The position numbers and the translations under genes were made by a program. A stretch of 27,544 nt of DNA, taken from assembly GCA_964474755.1 (NCBI GenBank), contig CAYYUG010000060.1, positions 1 to 27,544 of the forward strand. The letters run 5' to 3'. Source of the stretch: GCA-2717185 sp964474755. Lineage in GTDB: Bacteria > Pseudomonadota > Alphaproteobacteria > UBA8366 > GCA-2717185. Shown one piece after another: positions 1 to 7,274 of this stretch. How positions within the stretch are numbered: the first letter of the stretch is position 1; each line of letters starts with the position of its first letter. The notes under the pieces are model-generated. The model had not been told where the DNA came from and made no database searches. It was given only the letters and a program-made list of their open reading frames with translations.

Positions 1-671
1 GGGCCGTTCTGCGGTGATCGGACGACGTTCAGTGGGCCGCGCGACTTATAAAACTCGCCTTCAAATTCGATCCGCCGAACCTTGCTGGGATCGACAAAGA
101 CCGCGTTCTCGCGATCCATCACGACCGCGCCTTCATCCCAGCTGTTCCATAATTGCTGGCAAACCTCGATAAATTCATCCGCTTTCTCGTAGCGTCGGTC
201 GGTCGGCTCGCGTTCTTCGCCGTAATTGGCCGCCTGATTGTCGTTGACTGAAGTCACGACGTTCCAGGCGGCGCGTCCGCCGGTTAGATGATCTAGCGTC
301 GCCCAGAGCCGTGCCAGATAAAAAGGATGATGATGGCTGATAGAAAGGGTCGAGCCCAAGCCAATATGCCTGGTGACGGCGCCCATATAGGACAGCAGGG
401 GAATTGGGTCGTGCTCCGGCGCCTGCACGGCATAGCGCAGCGCGGGGTCGAGCGTGCCCTTGTAGGTATCGGAGATGTAGTTGAGATCCGCAAAGAAAAC
501 CATGTCGAACTTACCACGTTCGCAGGTTTTTGCGATGTGCTGGTATAGTTCTGGTCTGGCCCAGGCGTAATTCGCTAGTTCCGATTTCGGGTGCCGCCAC
601 ATGGCGAGGCTGTGATAGGTCGGCCCGTGAACTAGGAACTGGGCCAAGTGTATTTTGGTCTTGTTACTCAT
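1..671 (-). CDS. LLM-class flavin monooxygenase, NtaA/SnaA/DszA type (3' part off the window)
   Basis: About 223 residues of a family usually near 440-450 residues are present; the C-terminal half lies beyond base 1. These enzymes use reduced FMN from a separate reductase to oxygenate small substrates such as nitrilotriacetate, dibenzothiophene sulfone, dimethylsulfide or pristinamycin precursors. What is seen: the opening MSNKTKIHLAQFLVHGPTYH, the segment DMVFFADLNYI, then LGSTLSISHHHPFYLAR and GRAAWNVVTSVNDNQAANYG, which are typical of the NtaA subgroup. The ATG at 671 is preceded by AAAAGG (682-687) about 10 nt away. No flavin reductase partner is visible in the window. The substrate cannot be read from this half. 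Family assignment is firm; the specific role is unknown. Confidence 0.88.
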   Translation of the reverse strand, partial: MSNKTKIHLAQFLVHGPTYHSLAMWRHPKSELANYAWARPELYQHIAKTCERGKFDMVFFADLNYISDTYKGTLDPALRYAVQAPEHDPIPLLSYMGAVTRHIGLGSTLSISHHHPFYLARLWATLDHLTGGRAAWNVVTSVNDNQAANYGEEREPTDRRYEKADEFIEVCQQLWNSWDEGAVVMDRENAVFVDPSKVRRIEFEGEFYKSRGPLNVVRSPQNG

Positions 672-1042
672 AATGAAAAAGCCTTTTCCCTGCTTCCCCT
701 ATCGCCATGATAAAGAAAACCACGGGCGATCCCAGGGTGTATCCGATATAGCGTCTTTATCTAGCGCCAGATGACGTTACTGTTGGAACGAGTTACCCAG
801 TTTGTTGCGGAATATTGGCTGAAATAGAAATCTCGGTTGAAGTCCAGTCTGTCGAAAATAGCGATATGTCTTGAGCGCCTCTTGTTAGGGTATCAATTAC
901 CGTTTTTATCGGCAGTACCATGTGAAATAGGCGTGGAGTTAGGCTGGTATAGAGTTTTAATCGAAAATTCAGACGCAGCTCCAGCGAACTAGTTTGGTCT
1001 GCGAACCTAATGTTGCTTGAGCAATTCTTGGTGGAGAAATCG
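672..1042. other. 371-nt intergenic stretch, no gene recognised
   Basis: This lies between two minus-strand genes and should hold the promoter of the flavin monooxygenase. I see no convincing protein: the longest minus frame reaching into it (793-1086) runs into the end of the DUF2461 gene and has no family features. No hairpin followed by a T-run stands out. Confidence 0.5.
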
Positions 1043-1708
1043 TTATCTTGTTTCGTCGAGATAGTCCTTAAGCGGCTTCGCAGCACTGCAAACCCTTGCT
1101 AGATGCCCTAGGAAGCCTGGTTGCAAAATTTGATTATCCTCGAGGGAATGACGGGCGAGAAAGCTTTTGTGCCGAATTAGATCTATGTCGGTATGGCTTT
1201 TGGAATAGCCGCGTGGAGCCGTTTTTACAGCTTCGCCTTGTATAGAGCTGAATGTTTCCTTGAACTCGTGCTCGTTTAGAATTTCACGCAGCTTACTGCT
1301 GTTCCGGGAGATTCGTTCGCGGATGGCCTTCAGCCATTGCTGCTCAGGCCGGAAGGCGCCGCCACTGATGCGACAAAGTCCTGGTTCGACATTGAGGAAA
1401 TAACCTGTACGTAGATGCAGCGCCTTGCTGCCGCCTGGCAATATGCGGGCTCCAAAATTTGTCTTGAACGGGGTCTTGATCGAAGAAAACCGCGTATCTC
1501 GATAAATGCGGAACATGCAGCGGCGCGGGTCTATCCCGATAACGCTGTCGTCGAACTTCTCAATTTCGAACAGCCACACACCGATGAAAGACAGAAAATC
1601 GGCACGGGCATCTTCGTAACTGTCGCGATTGGCTTCAAACCATTCGCGGTTGTTGTTAAGGCCTAAATCCCTGATGAAGTCGAATGTGCGCGAGTTGAGA
1701 TGCGGCAT
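1043..1708 (-). CDS. DUF2461 (TIGR02453) family protein
   Basis: A 221-residue protein of the DUF2461/TIGR02453 family, whose biochemical role is not established. Recognition rests on the N-terminal LNNNREWFEANRDSYEDAR segment, the central MFRIYRDTRFSSIKTPFKTN block (the family signature R-hydrophobic-Y-RDTRFS...PYK/FK), and LPGGSKALHLRTGYFLNVEP followed by SGGAFRPEQQWL. Length matches the family. The ATG at 1708 is preferred over an in-frame GTG at 1714, because GGAG at 1718-1721 is 9 nt from the ATG but only 3 nt from the GTG. It lies 84 nt downstream of the alpha/beta hydrolase on the same strand and could be co-transcribed. No membrane segment or signal peptide is evident. Confidence 0.88.
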   Translation of the reverse strand: MPHLNSRTFDFIRDLGLNNNREWFEANRDSYEDARADFLSFIGVWLFEIEKFDDSVIGIDPRRCMFRIYRDTRFSSIKTPFKTNFGARILPGGSKALHLRTGYFLNVEPGLCRISGGAFRPEQQWLKAIRERISRNSSKLREILNEHEFKETFSSIQGEAVKTAPRGYSKSHTDIDLIRHKSFLARHSLEDNQILQPGFLGHLARVCSAAKPLKDYLDETR

Positions 1709-1792
1709 GGACACAGTCTCCGCAATTTTATGCGTAAGTGTTGATTTTGCCCGCTAGGACTTAGCTGGATAGCTTCACCACCTTGAACCTTT

Positions 1793-2662
1793 TCAAACGC
1801 CGATATGATCAAGGATTTTACGGGTAAGCGGGTCGTCCGGGTCGACCAACTTTTCAATGACAGTGAAGTGATTACCACCAGCTGATTCCATGTACTCGAT
1901 CGAACTCAGCTTATCGCCCCACCGATCGCATAGATACTGTGATTGTCGTCGAAATTCTTCGGTTTCCGCACCGCCGACGGCGACGGTCATTGGCAAGTCG
2001 TGGCCGGGGTTGGAATTTGCGGGACTGCAGCGAACGGCGCTGTCCGGGTCGAGATGAACATCGTCATTTACCGAGATTAGCAAAATTGGCTGCAAGTCGA
2101 ATAGACCGCTGATTGGTGTTGCGCTCTTTAGCAAATTATTGGGAAGGCCCTCTTCATACTCTGACCAATCCGTCGTTACCACAGCGGCCGTCAGATGACC
2201 TCCCGCAGAGTGACCAAAGGCGTGAATGCGGTCCGGATCGCCGCCGTAGGACGCAGCATTATGCCAAACCCAGGCACAGGCCGCTCGAGCCTGGCGAGTG
2301 ATCTCGTCGATAGCCACTGCTGGGCAGAGTGTGTAGTTGATCGATACAACCAGAACGCCGGCGTCGACGAAGGGTTTTAGAAGGAAGGCATGGTCTTTCT
2401 TGTCGAGTGCCCGCCAATAACCGCCGTGAATAAATATCAGAACTGGCGCCTTAACCACATCCGTCGGTTTGAAGATGTCGAGCGTCTGTTCCGCTCGAGG
2501 ACCATAAGTAATATCGCGCACGCAATCGCTTTCCGCATAGTAGGTCTCACTATCTGCTGCCCAGCGCGCCAGTATTTCGTCGGTATTTGAGACAGCGAGG
2601 CGCGGACCGTATTGGAATTCCAATGTTTTTTGGTCGTAATTACGATAGACGGCTTTGCTCAT
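1793..2662 (-). CDS. alpha/beta hydrolase, kynurenine formamidase-like esterase
   Basis: A 289-residue alpha/beta hydrolase. The oxyanion-hole motif HGGYW (residues 79-83) and the nucleophile elbow GHSAGG with Ser152 are typical of the eukaryotic-type kynurenine formamidase (AFMID)/BD-FAE group. His265 in GGNHFTVIEKL is the likely catalytic histidine. The acid position falls in GGAETEEF (around Glu233), where relatives often carry Asp or Glu. Members cleave arylformamides or small carboxyl esters in the cytoplasm; no kynurenine pathway gene is nearby, so the name is only a fold-level guide. The ATG at 2662 is chosen because GAGAGGG lies just upstream; an upstream in-frame extension of 12 codons has no such signal. 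It is divergent from the FAD oxidoreductase, with 65 nt between starts. Confidence 0.88.
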   Translation of the reverse strand: MSKAVYRNYDQKTLEFQYGPRLAVSNTDEILARWAADSETYYAESDCVRDITYGPRAEQTLDIFKPTDVVKAPVLIFIHGGYWRALDKKDHAFLLKPFVDAGVLVVSINYTLCPAVAIDEITRQARAACAWVWHNAASYGGDPDRIHAFGHSAGGHLTAAVVTTDWSEYEEGLPNNLLKSATPISGLFDLQPILLISVNDDVHLDPDSAVRCSPANSNPGHDLPMTVAVGGAETEEFRRQSQYLCDRWGDKLSSIEYMESAGGNHFTVIEKLVDPDDPLTRKILDHIGV

Positions 2663-2727
2663 GGGATCCCTCTCGGTACTCTTCGCTTCGAATAGCAAGC
2701 ATTATGACAAAAGCGATAGAGGTTTGC
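2663..2727. promoter_or_regulatory. divergent promoter region, hydrolase / FAD-oxidoreductase cluster
   Basis: These 65 nt separate two start codons pointing away from each other, so they must carry at least part of both promoters. An 8-bp palindrome GGGATCCC abuts the hydrolase start (2663-2670). AGAGG (2718-2722) is the ribosome site of the plus-strand gene. I could not pick convincing -35/-10 pairs. Confidence 0.4.
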
Positions 2728-3921
2728 ATGCGTATGATTAGTGAACCGGCTCGACAAGTGCCGGTCGTCGCGGAAGCGGAGGTATTAGTGTTGGGCGGTG
2801 GGCCAGCCGGTATCGCCGCGGCGGTGGCAGCGGCGCGTGGCGGCGCCCGCACGATGCTACTAGAGCGCTATGGTTTCCTTGGTGGCATGGGAACGGCTGC
2901 GATGGTAACCAATTTTTGTGGCTTGCATGCCTGTATCAACGGAACGGTCCAACAGATCGTACACGGTGTCGCAGACGATATCTTGGGTCGCCTGGCGAAG
3001 CTCGGCGGTCTTCGTGAGCCGCATGAGGTGACGAGTGCTGACGGCTTGAAGACAGGTGCGCAGGCATACGATACGGCGGCGTACAAAGTCGCGGCTGATG
3101 ACCTGTTACTGTCCGCCGGTGTGGATGTCCGCTTTCATACGTTTGCGGTGGATGCTGTCACCGAGTGCGGCAAAATTGAAGCGGTGTTGATTGAAACAAA
3201 ATCAGGTCGTGCGGCAATTACGGCAGACATGTTTATTGATTGCTCGGGGGATGCCGATTTGGCCGCCTGGGTCGGTGTGCCTTACGAGAAAGGTGGTTTG
3301 GATGGTTTTATGGCCTATCCAACCATGATGTTCCGTATCGCTGACGTCGATAGTGATATGGCGATGGTAGAGGGCAAGCCGCAGTTAAAGGCGCTAATAG
3401 CGGAAGCCACCGCTAGCGGGAAATACACGCTACCTCGCAAGGCGGGCATAATTCGCCCGCAAACACATGACAGCGAATGGCGAGCCAACTTAACACAGAT
3501 CAGCCGCGACGGTGCTCCGGTGGACGGTTCAGACTGGGTCGATCTGGGGTATGCAGAAGTCGAGGGCCGAAAACAGGCGGTGGAGTATTTTCGGTTCCTG
3601 AAAGACATGGTTCCGGGCTTCGCCAACTCCTACATGTTGGAACTGGCGCCACAGATTGGCATTCGCGAGACACGGCGCATTGTCGGGCCTTATCAGTTGA
3701 CGGGCGAGGATGTTTTGGAGTGCCGTGATTTCGAGGACAGCATAGGGTGCAGCGGCTGGCCTCTGGAAACGCACGTATTGGGCGATGTGGAATGGAAGTT
3801 CCTNNNNNNNNNNNNNNNNNNNNNNNNNNNNNNNNNNNNNNNNNNNNNNNNNNNNNNNNNNNNNNNNNNNNNNNNNNNNNNNNNNNNNNNNNNNNNNNNN
3901 NNNTACGGGAGTTTGAAATAG
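2728..3921 (+). CDS. FAD-dependent oxidoreductase (FAD_oxidored family), interrupted by assembly gap
   Basis: A flavoprotein with an N-terminal Rossmann dinucleotide site, VLGGGPAGIAAAVAAARGGA (Gly23, Gly25, Gly28 and the acidic Glu47 at the end of beta2). GFLGGMGTAAMV follows, as in the Pfam FAD_oxidored group. Later blocks include FIDCSGDADLAAWVGVPYE and IGIRETRRIVGPYQLTGEDV. The sequence is readable for 358 codons and then enters 100 Ns. After the gap only TACGGGAGTTTGAAATAG remains, ending in TAG directly before the next gene. Relatives have a further C-terminal FAD-binding block that is missing here, so the real gap may exceed 100 bp and the stop may not belong to this frame. ATG 2728 has AGAGG 5 nt upstream; ATG 2704 and 2734 are alternatives. 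It is first gene of a tight four-gene cluster. The substrate is unknown. Confidence 0.82.
   Translation: MRMISEPARQVPVVAEAEVLVLGGGPAGIAAAVAAARGGARTMLLERYGFLGGMGTAAMVTNFCGLHACINGTVQQIVHGVADDILGRLAKLGGLREPHEVTSADGLKTGAQAYDTAAYKVAADDLLLSAGVDVRFHTFAVDAVTECGKIEAVLIETKSGRAAITADMFIDCSGDADLAAWVGVPYEKGGLDGFMAYPTMMFRIADVDSDMAMVEGKPQLKALIAEATASGKYTLPRKAGIIRPQTHDSEWRANLTQISRDGAPVDGSDWVDLGYAEVEGRKQAVEYFRFLKDMVPGFANSYMLELAPQIGIRETRRIVGPYQLTGEDVLECRDFEDSIGCSGWPLETHVLGDVEWKFXXXXXXXXXXXXXXXXXXXXXXXXXXXXXXXXXXYGSLK
3804..3903. other. assembly gap (100 Ns)
   Basis: Exactly 100 consecutive N characters, the conventional filler for a scaffold join of unknown length. It falls in the C-terminal coding part of the FAD-dependent oxidoreductase. 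Confidence 0.97.
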
Positions 3922-4665
3922 ATGACCTCATTTAAAGAGTTACGACCTTCTGCACGAGTTGGCGTGCTGGTCCCGACATCTAACCCGACCGTAGAGCCGG
4001 AACTGCAATATCTGGTGGGCGATGATATTGCTCTCTATGCCGCACGGTTTCCCTACACCCCGAATCTCGACCTCGCGCAGAGAGTTGATCGCTATCCGGA
4101 CGTATTTCTTGCGTGCGCCAAAGCGTTCGGCACCATAGAACTCAACGCCTATTTGGCAGCGATGACGGGCGCGTCCTACGGTCTTCTGAAAGCGGGAGAT
4201 GATGCATTATGCGAAAGGTTGAGTGACGCGACAGGAACGGTCTCGACAACAGCTTGTCGCGCGATCCGTTTAGCATTGGAGGCTTTGGGAGCAAAACGCA
4301 TCGCGCTGATTTCCCCCTATCCAGCCTGGTTGACTGATCGTGCCGCGAAATACTGGGAAGACTGCGGGTTCGACCTGACGCAGGTGGTGAAGATGTCGGA
4401 GGAATTTCGTGCCTACGAGATGGAAAGCGATGAGGTCGCTGATACTCTTGCACAAATCGATGGTGACGCTTGCGAAGCCGTCGTGATGACAGGGACGGGG
4501 ATGCTGACGATTCCGGCAATTCTCGAATTACGGGATGGGATCAATGCGACCCTGCTTTCATCCAACCTGTGCGCTGCCTGGTGGATCATGCATACGGTTG
4601 GTTCGAACGGTTCGGACACTTTGGCGGCGTCTTGCCCCGCTCTGCAGGCAACGTTTAGCCGCTGA
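3922..4665 (+). CDS. Asp/Glu racemase-superfamily protein (maleate isomerase / arylmalonate decarboxylase-like), catalytic Cys absent
   Basis: A 247-residue protein of the superfamily that includes glutamate racemase, maleate cis-trans isomerase and arylmalonate decarboxylase (AMDase). Family signs are RVGVLVPTSNPTVEPEL at the start, AMTGASYGLLKAG (81-92), ALGAKRIALISPYP (121-134), VVMTGTGMLTIPAILEL and LLSSNLCAAWW. Two cysteines normally flank the substrate, and AMDase keeps only the second. Aligned by eye with the AMDase sequence as I recall it, the first position is Gly83 and the second Gly191, so both appear to be lost; Cys217 lies elsewhere. This argues against simple two-base racemisation. 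ATG 3922 follows the preceding TAG immediately, with GGGAG 10 nt upstream. It is second gene of the cluster. Confidence 0.82.
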   Translation: MTSFKELRPSARVGVLVPTSNPTVEPELQYLVGDDIALYAARFPYTPNLDLAQRVDRYPDVFLACAKAFGTIELNAYLAAMTGASYGLLKAGDDALCERLSDATGTVSTTACRAIRLALEALGAKRIALISPYPAWLTDRAAKYWEDCGFDLTQVVKMSEEFRAYEMESDEVADTLAQIDGDACEAVVMTGTGMLTIPAILELRDGINATLLSSNLCAAWWIMHTVGSNGSDTLAASCPALQATFSR

Positions 4666-4667
4666 CC

Positions 4668-5672
4668 TTGACTGCTGACCATGAAAAATTGAGAGCGTCG
4701 CTCAGGCGCATGAACCTCGTGAATGAGGGAGACAACGCCACGTTCACATCGCTCTCTGGCGGTGTTTCCTCTGATATCTGGCGCGTTGAGCTAGAGACGG
4801 GAGAGATCTGCATCAAGCGAGCTCTCTCTAAGCTGAAGGTTGCGGCGGATTGGTGGGCGCCGGTGGGGCGCAACGCTTCGGAGGTCGCTTGGATCGAGAA
4901 GGCCACGGCAGTCGTGTCAGCCTGCGCACCGGAAATCTTGGGTCACGATGTGGAGGCTGGCCTCTTTGCAATGCCTTATTACGGGCCAGAAGACTACAAG
5001 CTCTGGAAGAACGAACTCCGCGACGGCCAAGTCGATCTCCACGTTGCTCAATCTGTAGGCAGCAGGCTAGGCCAGATTCATGCAGCAACGGCAAATGATA
5101 ATGTCGTCGCGCAACAGTTCGCCAACGATGAGATCTTTTACGATATTCGGCTCGAACCCTACTTCGTTGCCACCGGACGCGCCCATCCGGAATTAGCAGA
5201 AATTTTGGAACACCTCGTATCTGACACTGCTGCAATGAAGACCGTGCTAGTTCACGGTGATGTAAGCCCTAAAAATATTTTGCTGGGACCCGAAGGGCCA
5301 ATGTTCTTGGACGCCGAATGCGCTTGTTATGGCGATCCCGCTTTCGATCTCGCATTTTGCCTCAACCATCTTCTGTTAAAATGCCTCTGGACGCCCGCGG
5401 CGGCACGTAACTTTTTGGCCAGTTACGAAAGCTTGGTCCAAGCCTATTTCGAGCACGTTTGCTGGGAGCCAAGGGCAGATTTGGAACGGCGCACCACGCT
5501 GCTTTTGCCGGGCCTATTTCTGGCGCGTGTGGATGGTAAGTCGCCAGTCGAGTATCTGACGGAAGAGGCGGATAAGCAGCAGGTGCGCCGAGTAGCGCGG
5601 ACGTTGCTGTTAAATCCTGTGCCGTTGCTGTCTGATGTAGGAGATGCTTGGCGGGAGGAACTCAGCCTATGA
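4668..5672 (+). CDS. APH/choline-kinase-fold phosphotransferase
   Basis: A 334-residue kinase-like protein of the aminoglycoside phosphotransferase superfamily. It shows a nucleotide loop SGGVSSDIW (30-38), the ATP-anchoring Lys50 in ICIKRA, a probable helix Glu72, the catalytic loop VLVHGDVSPKNIL (Asp198 base, Asn203), and the metal-binding Asp215 in FLDAECACYGD. All key residues are present, so it should be an active small-molecule kinase. The phosphorylated group is probably a hydroxyl, but the substrate is unknown. The start is uncertain: TTG 4668 sits 2 nt after the previous stop without a strong ribosome site, and the next in-frame ATG begins at residue 15. Its stop overlaps the enolase-like start by 4 nt (ATGA), suggesting translational coupling. 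Antibiotic resistance is unlikely given the company it keeps. Confidence 0.82.
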   Translation: MTADHEKLRASLRRMNLVNEGDNATFTSLSGGVSSDIWRVELETGEICIKRALSKLKVAADWWAPVGRNASEVAWIEKATAVVSACAPEILGHDVEAGLFAMPYYGPEDYKLWKNELRDGQVDLHVAQSVGSRLGQIHAATANDNVVAQQFANDEIFYDIRLEPYFVATGRAHPELAEILEHLVSDTAAMKTVLVHGDVSPKNILLGPEGPMFLDAECACYGDPAFDLAFCLNHLLLKCLWTPAAARNFLASYESLVQAYFEHVCWEPRADLERRTTLLLPGLFLARVDGKSPVEYLTEEADKQQVRRVARTLLLNPVPLLSDVGDAWREELSL

Positions 5673-6943
5673 ACGAAATTCGAAAAGTGTGCGGCCGACG
5701 GGTATGGGATTCTCGAGGGCGACCGACGGTTGAGGCAGAAGTGCATATCTCCGGTGGCATGGTCGGACGGGCGATCGCCCCTGCCGGTGCCTCGACGGGT
5801 AGCGGTGAAGCGGTTGATTTGCGAGATGGTGACCAGATTTTTGGGGGTTTCGATGTCCGCAACGCTCTTGCGTCGGTCGATGGAGAGATCGCGAAGGCAT
5901 TGGTCGGGATGGATGCAACGGATCAAATTGCCATCGACAAAGCATTAATAGCTCTCGACAATACACCGAACAAGTCGCGTCTCGGTGGCAATGCGATTGT
6001 ATCGGTGTCGATGGCCGCGGCGCACGCTGCGGCAGCGGCTTACGATGTCCCACTTTGGCAATATCTGAGCAAGGGCGTTGCTGACAAGATGCCCCTACCC
6101 GAGATCCAAATTTTCGGCGGCGGAGCGCATGCCGGCCAAAGGGTAGATGTCCAGGACTTCATGGTTATGGCGACTGGCGCCAAAGACTATGCTGAAGCGT
6201 TGGATTGGACGGCGCGGGTCTATCTTGCAGCGGGAAAGCTGATGGCGGATGAGGACAAGCTGCAGGGTGTTGCTGATGAGGGAGGATATTGGCCGGCCTT
6301 TGATACGAATGAGGCCGCTCTGGATATGCTTGTTCGGTCAATAGAGGCGGCCGGATTGGTGCCTGGCGATCAGGTAAATATATCGCTAGATATTGCGGCT
6401 TCCGAATTCGGGAGCGAGGGCTGCTACCGGCTTGGCCTGGAAGAGCGGGAACTGGACAGTGACGAGTTGTCGGAGATGTTACTAGGTTGGCTTGATCGTT
6501 ACCCCATCTTATCGGTTGAGGATCCGTTGGGAGAAGATGATGAAGCCGGTCTTATCGCGTTCACTCGGGCAGCCGGTGATAGTGTGCAAATCATTGGCGA
6601 TGATTTTCTCGTGACTAACGTGGAGCGGGTCAGGTTGGCTGTTGAGAAACACGCGTGCAACGCGGTGTTGGTGAAGCCGAACCAGGCGGGAACGTTGACC
6701 GAGGCTAAGGCTGCATTCGATTTGGCGATGAGTTCAGGTTGGGGGGCGGTGATTTCGGCTCGATCTGGCGAAACGGAAGATGTCACGATCGTCCATCTGG
6801 CTGTCGGATGGGGTGCGCTGCAGCTCAAGGTAGGGTCGTTCGCGCGGTCAGAGCGGATGGCGAAATGGAACGAAGGCTTGCGGATTTCAGACGTAGTAGA
6901 CCCGTCGTTGCCACCGGCCGCTTCATTTCCTTGGGGGCCATAA
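5669..6943 (+). CDS. enolase-family protein with altered active site
   Basis: A 424-residue protein homologous to phosphopyruvate hydratase over its whole length: VWDSRGRPTVEAEV, GASTGSGEAVDLRDGD, DEGG, LDIAASEF, EDPLGEDD, GDDFLVTN, SGETED and RSERMAKWNEGLRI. Aligned by eye with yeast enolase, the metal ligands (Asp241, Glu284, Asp311), Ser42, His154, Glu204, Lys336 and Lys387 are kept. Yeast Glu168 becomes Asp163, His373 becomes Ala364, and the residue after the catalytic Lys is Pro337. A housekeeping enolase would not normally vary here, so a different, enolase-like substrate is likely. ATG 5669 overlaps the kinase stop by 4 nt and has GGGAGG (5653-5658) 10 nt upstream. Pairing with a kinase suggests that it acts on a phosphorylated acid. 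Confidence 0.85.
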   Translation: MNEIRKVCGRRVWDSRGRPTVEAEVHISGGMVGRAIAPAGASTGSGEAVDLRDGDQIFGGFDVRNALASVDGEIAKALVGMDATDQIAIDKALIALDNTPNKSRLGGNAIVSVSMAAAHAAAAAYDVPLWQYLSKGVADKMPLPEIQIFGGGAHAGQRVDVQDFMVMATGAKDYAEALDWTARVYLAAGKLMADEDKLQGVADEGGYWPAFDTNEAALDMLVRSIEAAGLVPGDQVNISLDIAASEFGSEGCYRLGLEERELDSDELSEMLLGWLDRYPILSVEDPLGEDDEAGLIAFTRAAGDSVQIIGDDFLVTNVERVRLAVEKHACNAVLVKPNQAGTLTEAKAAFDLAMSSGWGAVISARSGETEDVTIVHLAVGWGALQLKVGSFARSERMAKWNEGLRISDVVDPSLPPAASFPWGP

Positions 6944-7274
6944 TTGGTTTTCGCGGGCACGTCATAGATAACACGCGGTTCTGCTCGTGTTGTTGTTTTC
7001 CGTGCGGCGCGCAGCTAGGTTGGTTTCGGCAAAGCTCACTAGCCTGTGCAGCGTCAAGTCGATGTGGCAGTCAAATTTGCGGACCTCATTTTCGACGGGC
7101 CGAGGTGCGACGATCTTTGATCGATTGTTTCTTGCCGAAATTTGCATCAATCCTACTTCGATCATCCATTTAAAATTCCTCCTACTGCTTGACGCTGGTA
7201 TTGGATTGGCGGCAAATCGGCGCGCTAGGGTCAAGTGCCCCTCCTGATTACCCCACTACTGGAAAGAATTTGCG
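6944..7274. other. 331-nt intergenic stretch
   Basis: This lies between the enolase-like gene and the alpha/beta hydrolase, both on the plus strand. It contains no recognised gene. On the minus strand a strong Shine-Dalgarno (AGGAGG, 7178-7183) precedes two overlapping short frames: an ATG at 7169 giving 27 residues to 7086, and an ATG at 7165 giving 67 residues to 6962. Neither resembles a family I know. No clear terminator follows the enolase-like gene. Confidence 0.45.

Noticed and set aside
793..1086. A 97-codon minus-strand frame between the flavin monooxygenase and DUF2461
   Set aside because: It overlaps the 3' end of the DUF2461 gene, lacks a ribosome site and recognisable motifs, and has unstructured composition.
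4668..5672. Aminoglycoside resistance function for the phosphotransferase
   Set aside because: The fold is shared by many metabolic kinases, and the coupling to an enolase-like gene and other catabolic enzymes argues for metabolism.
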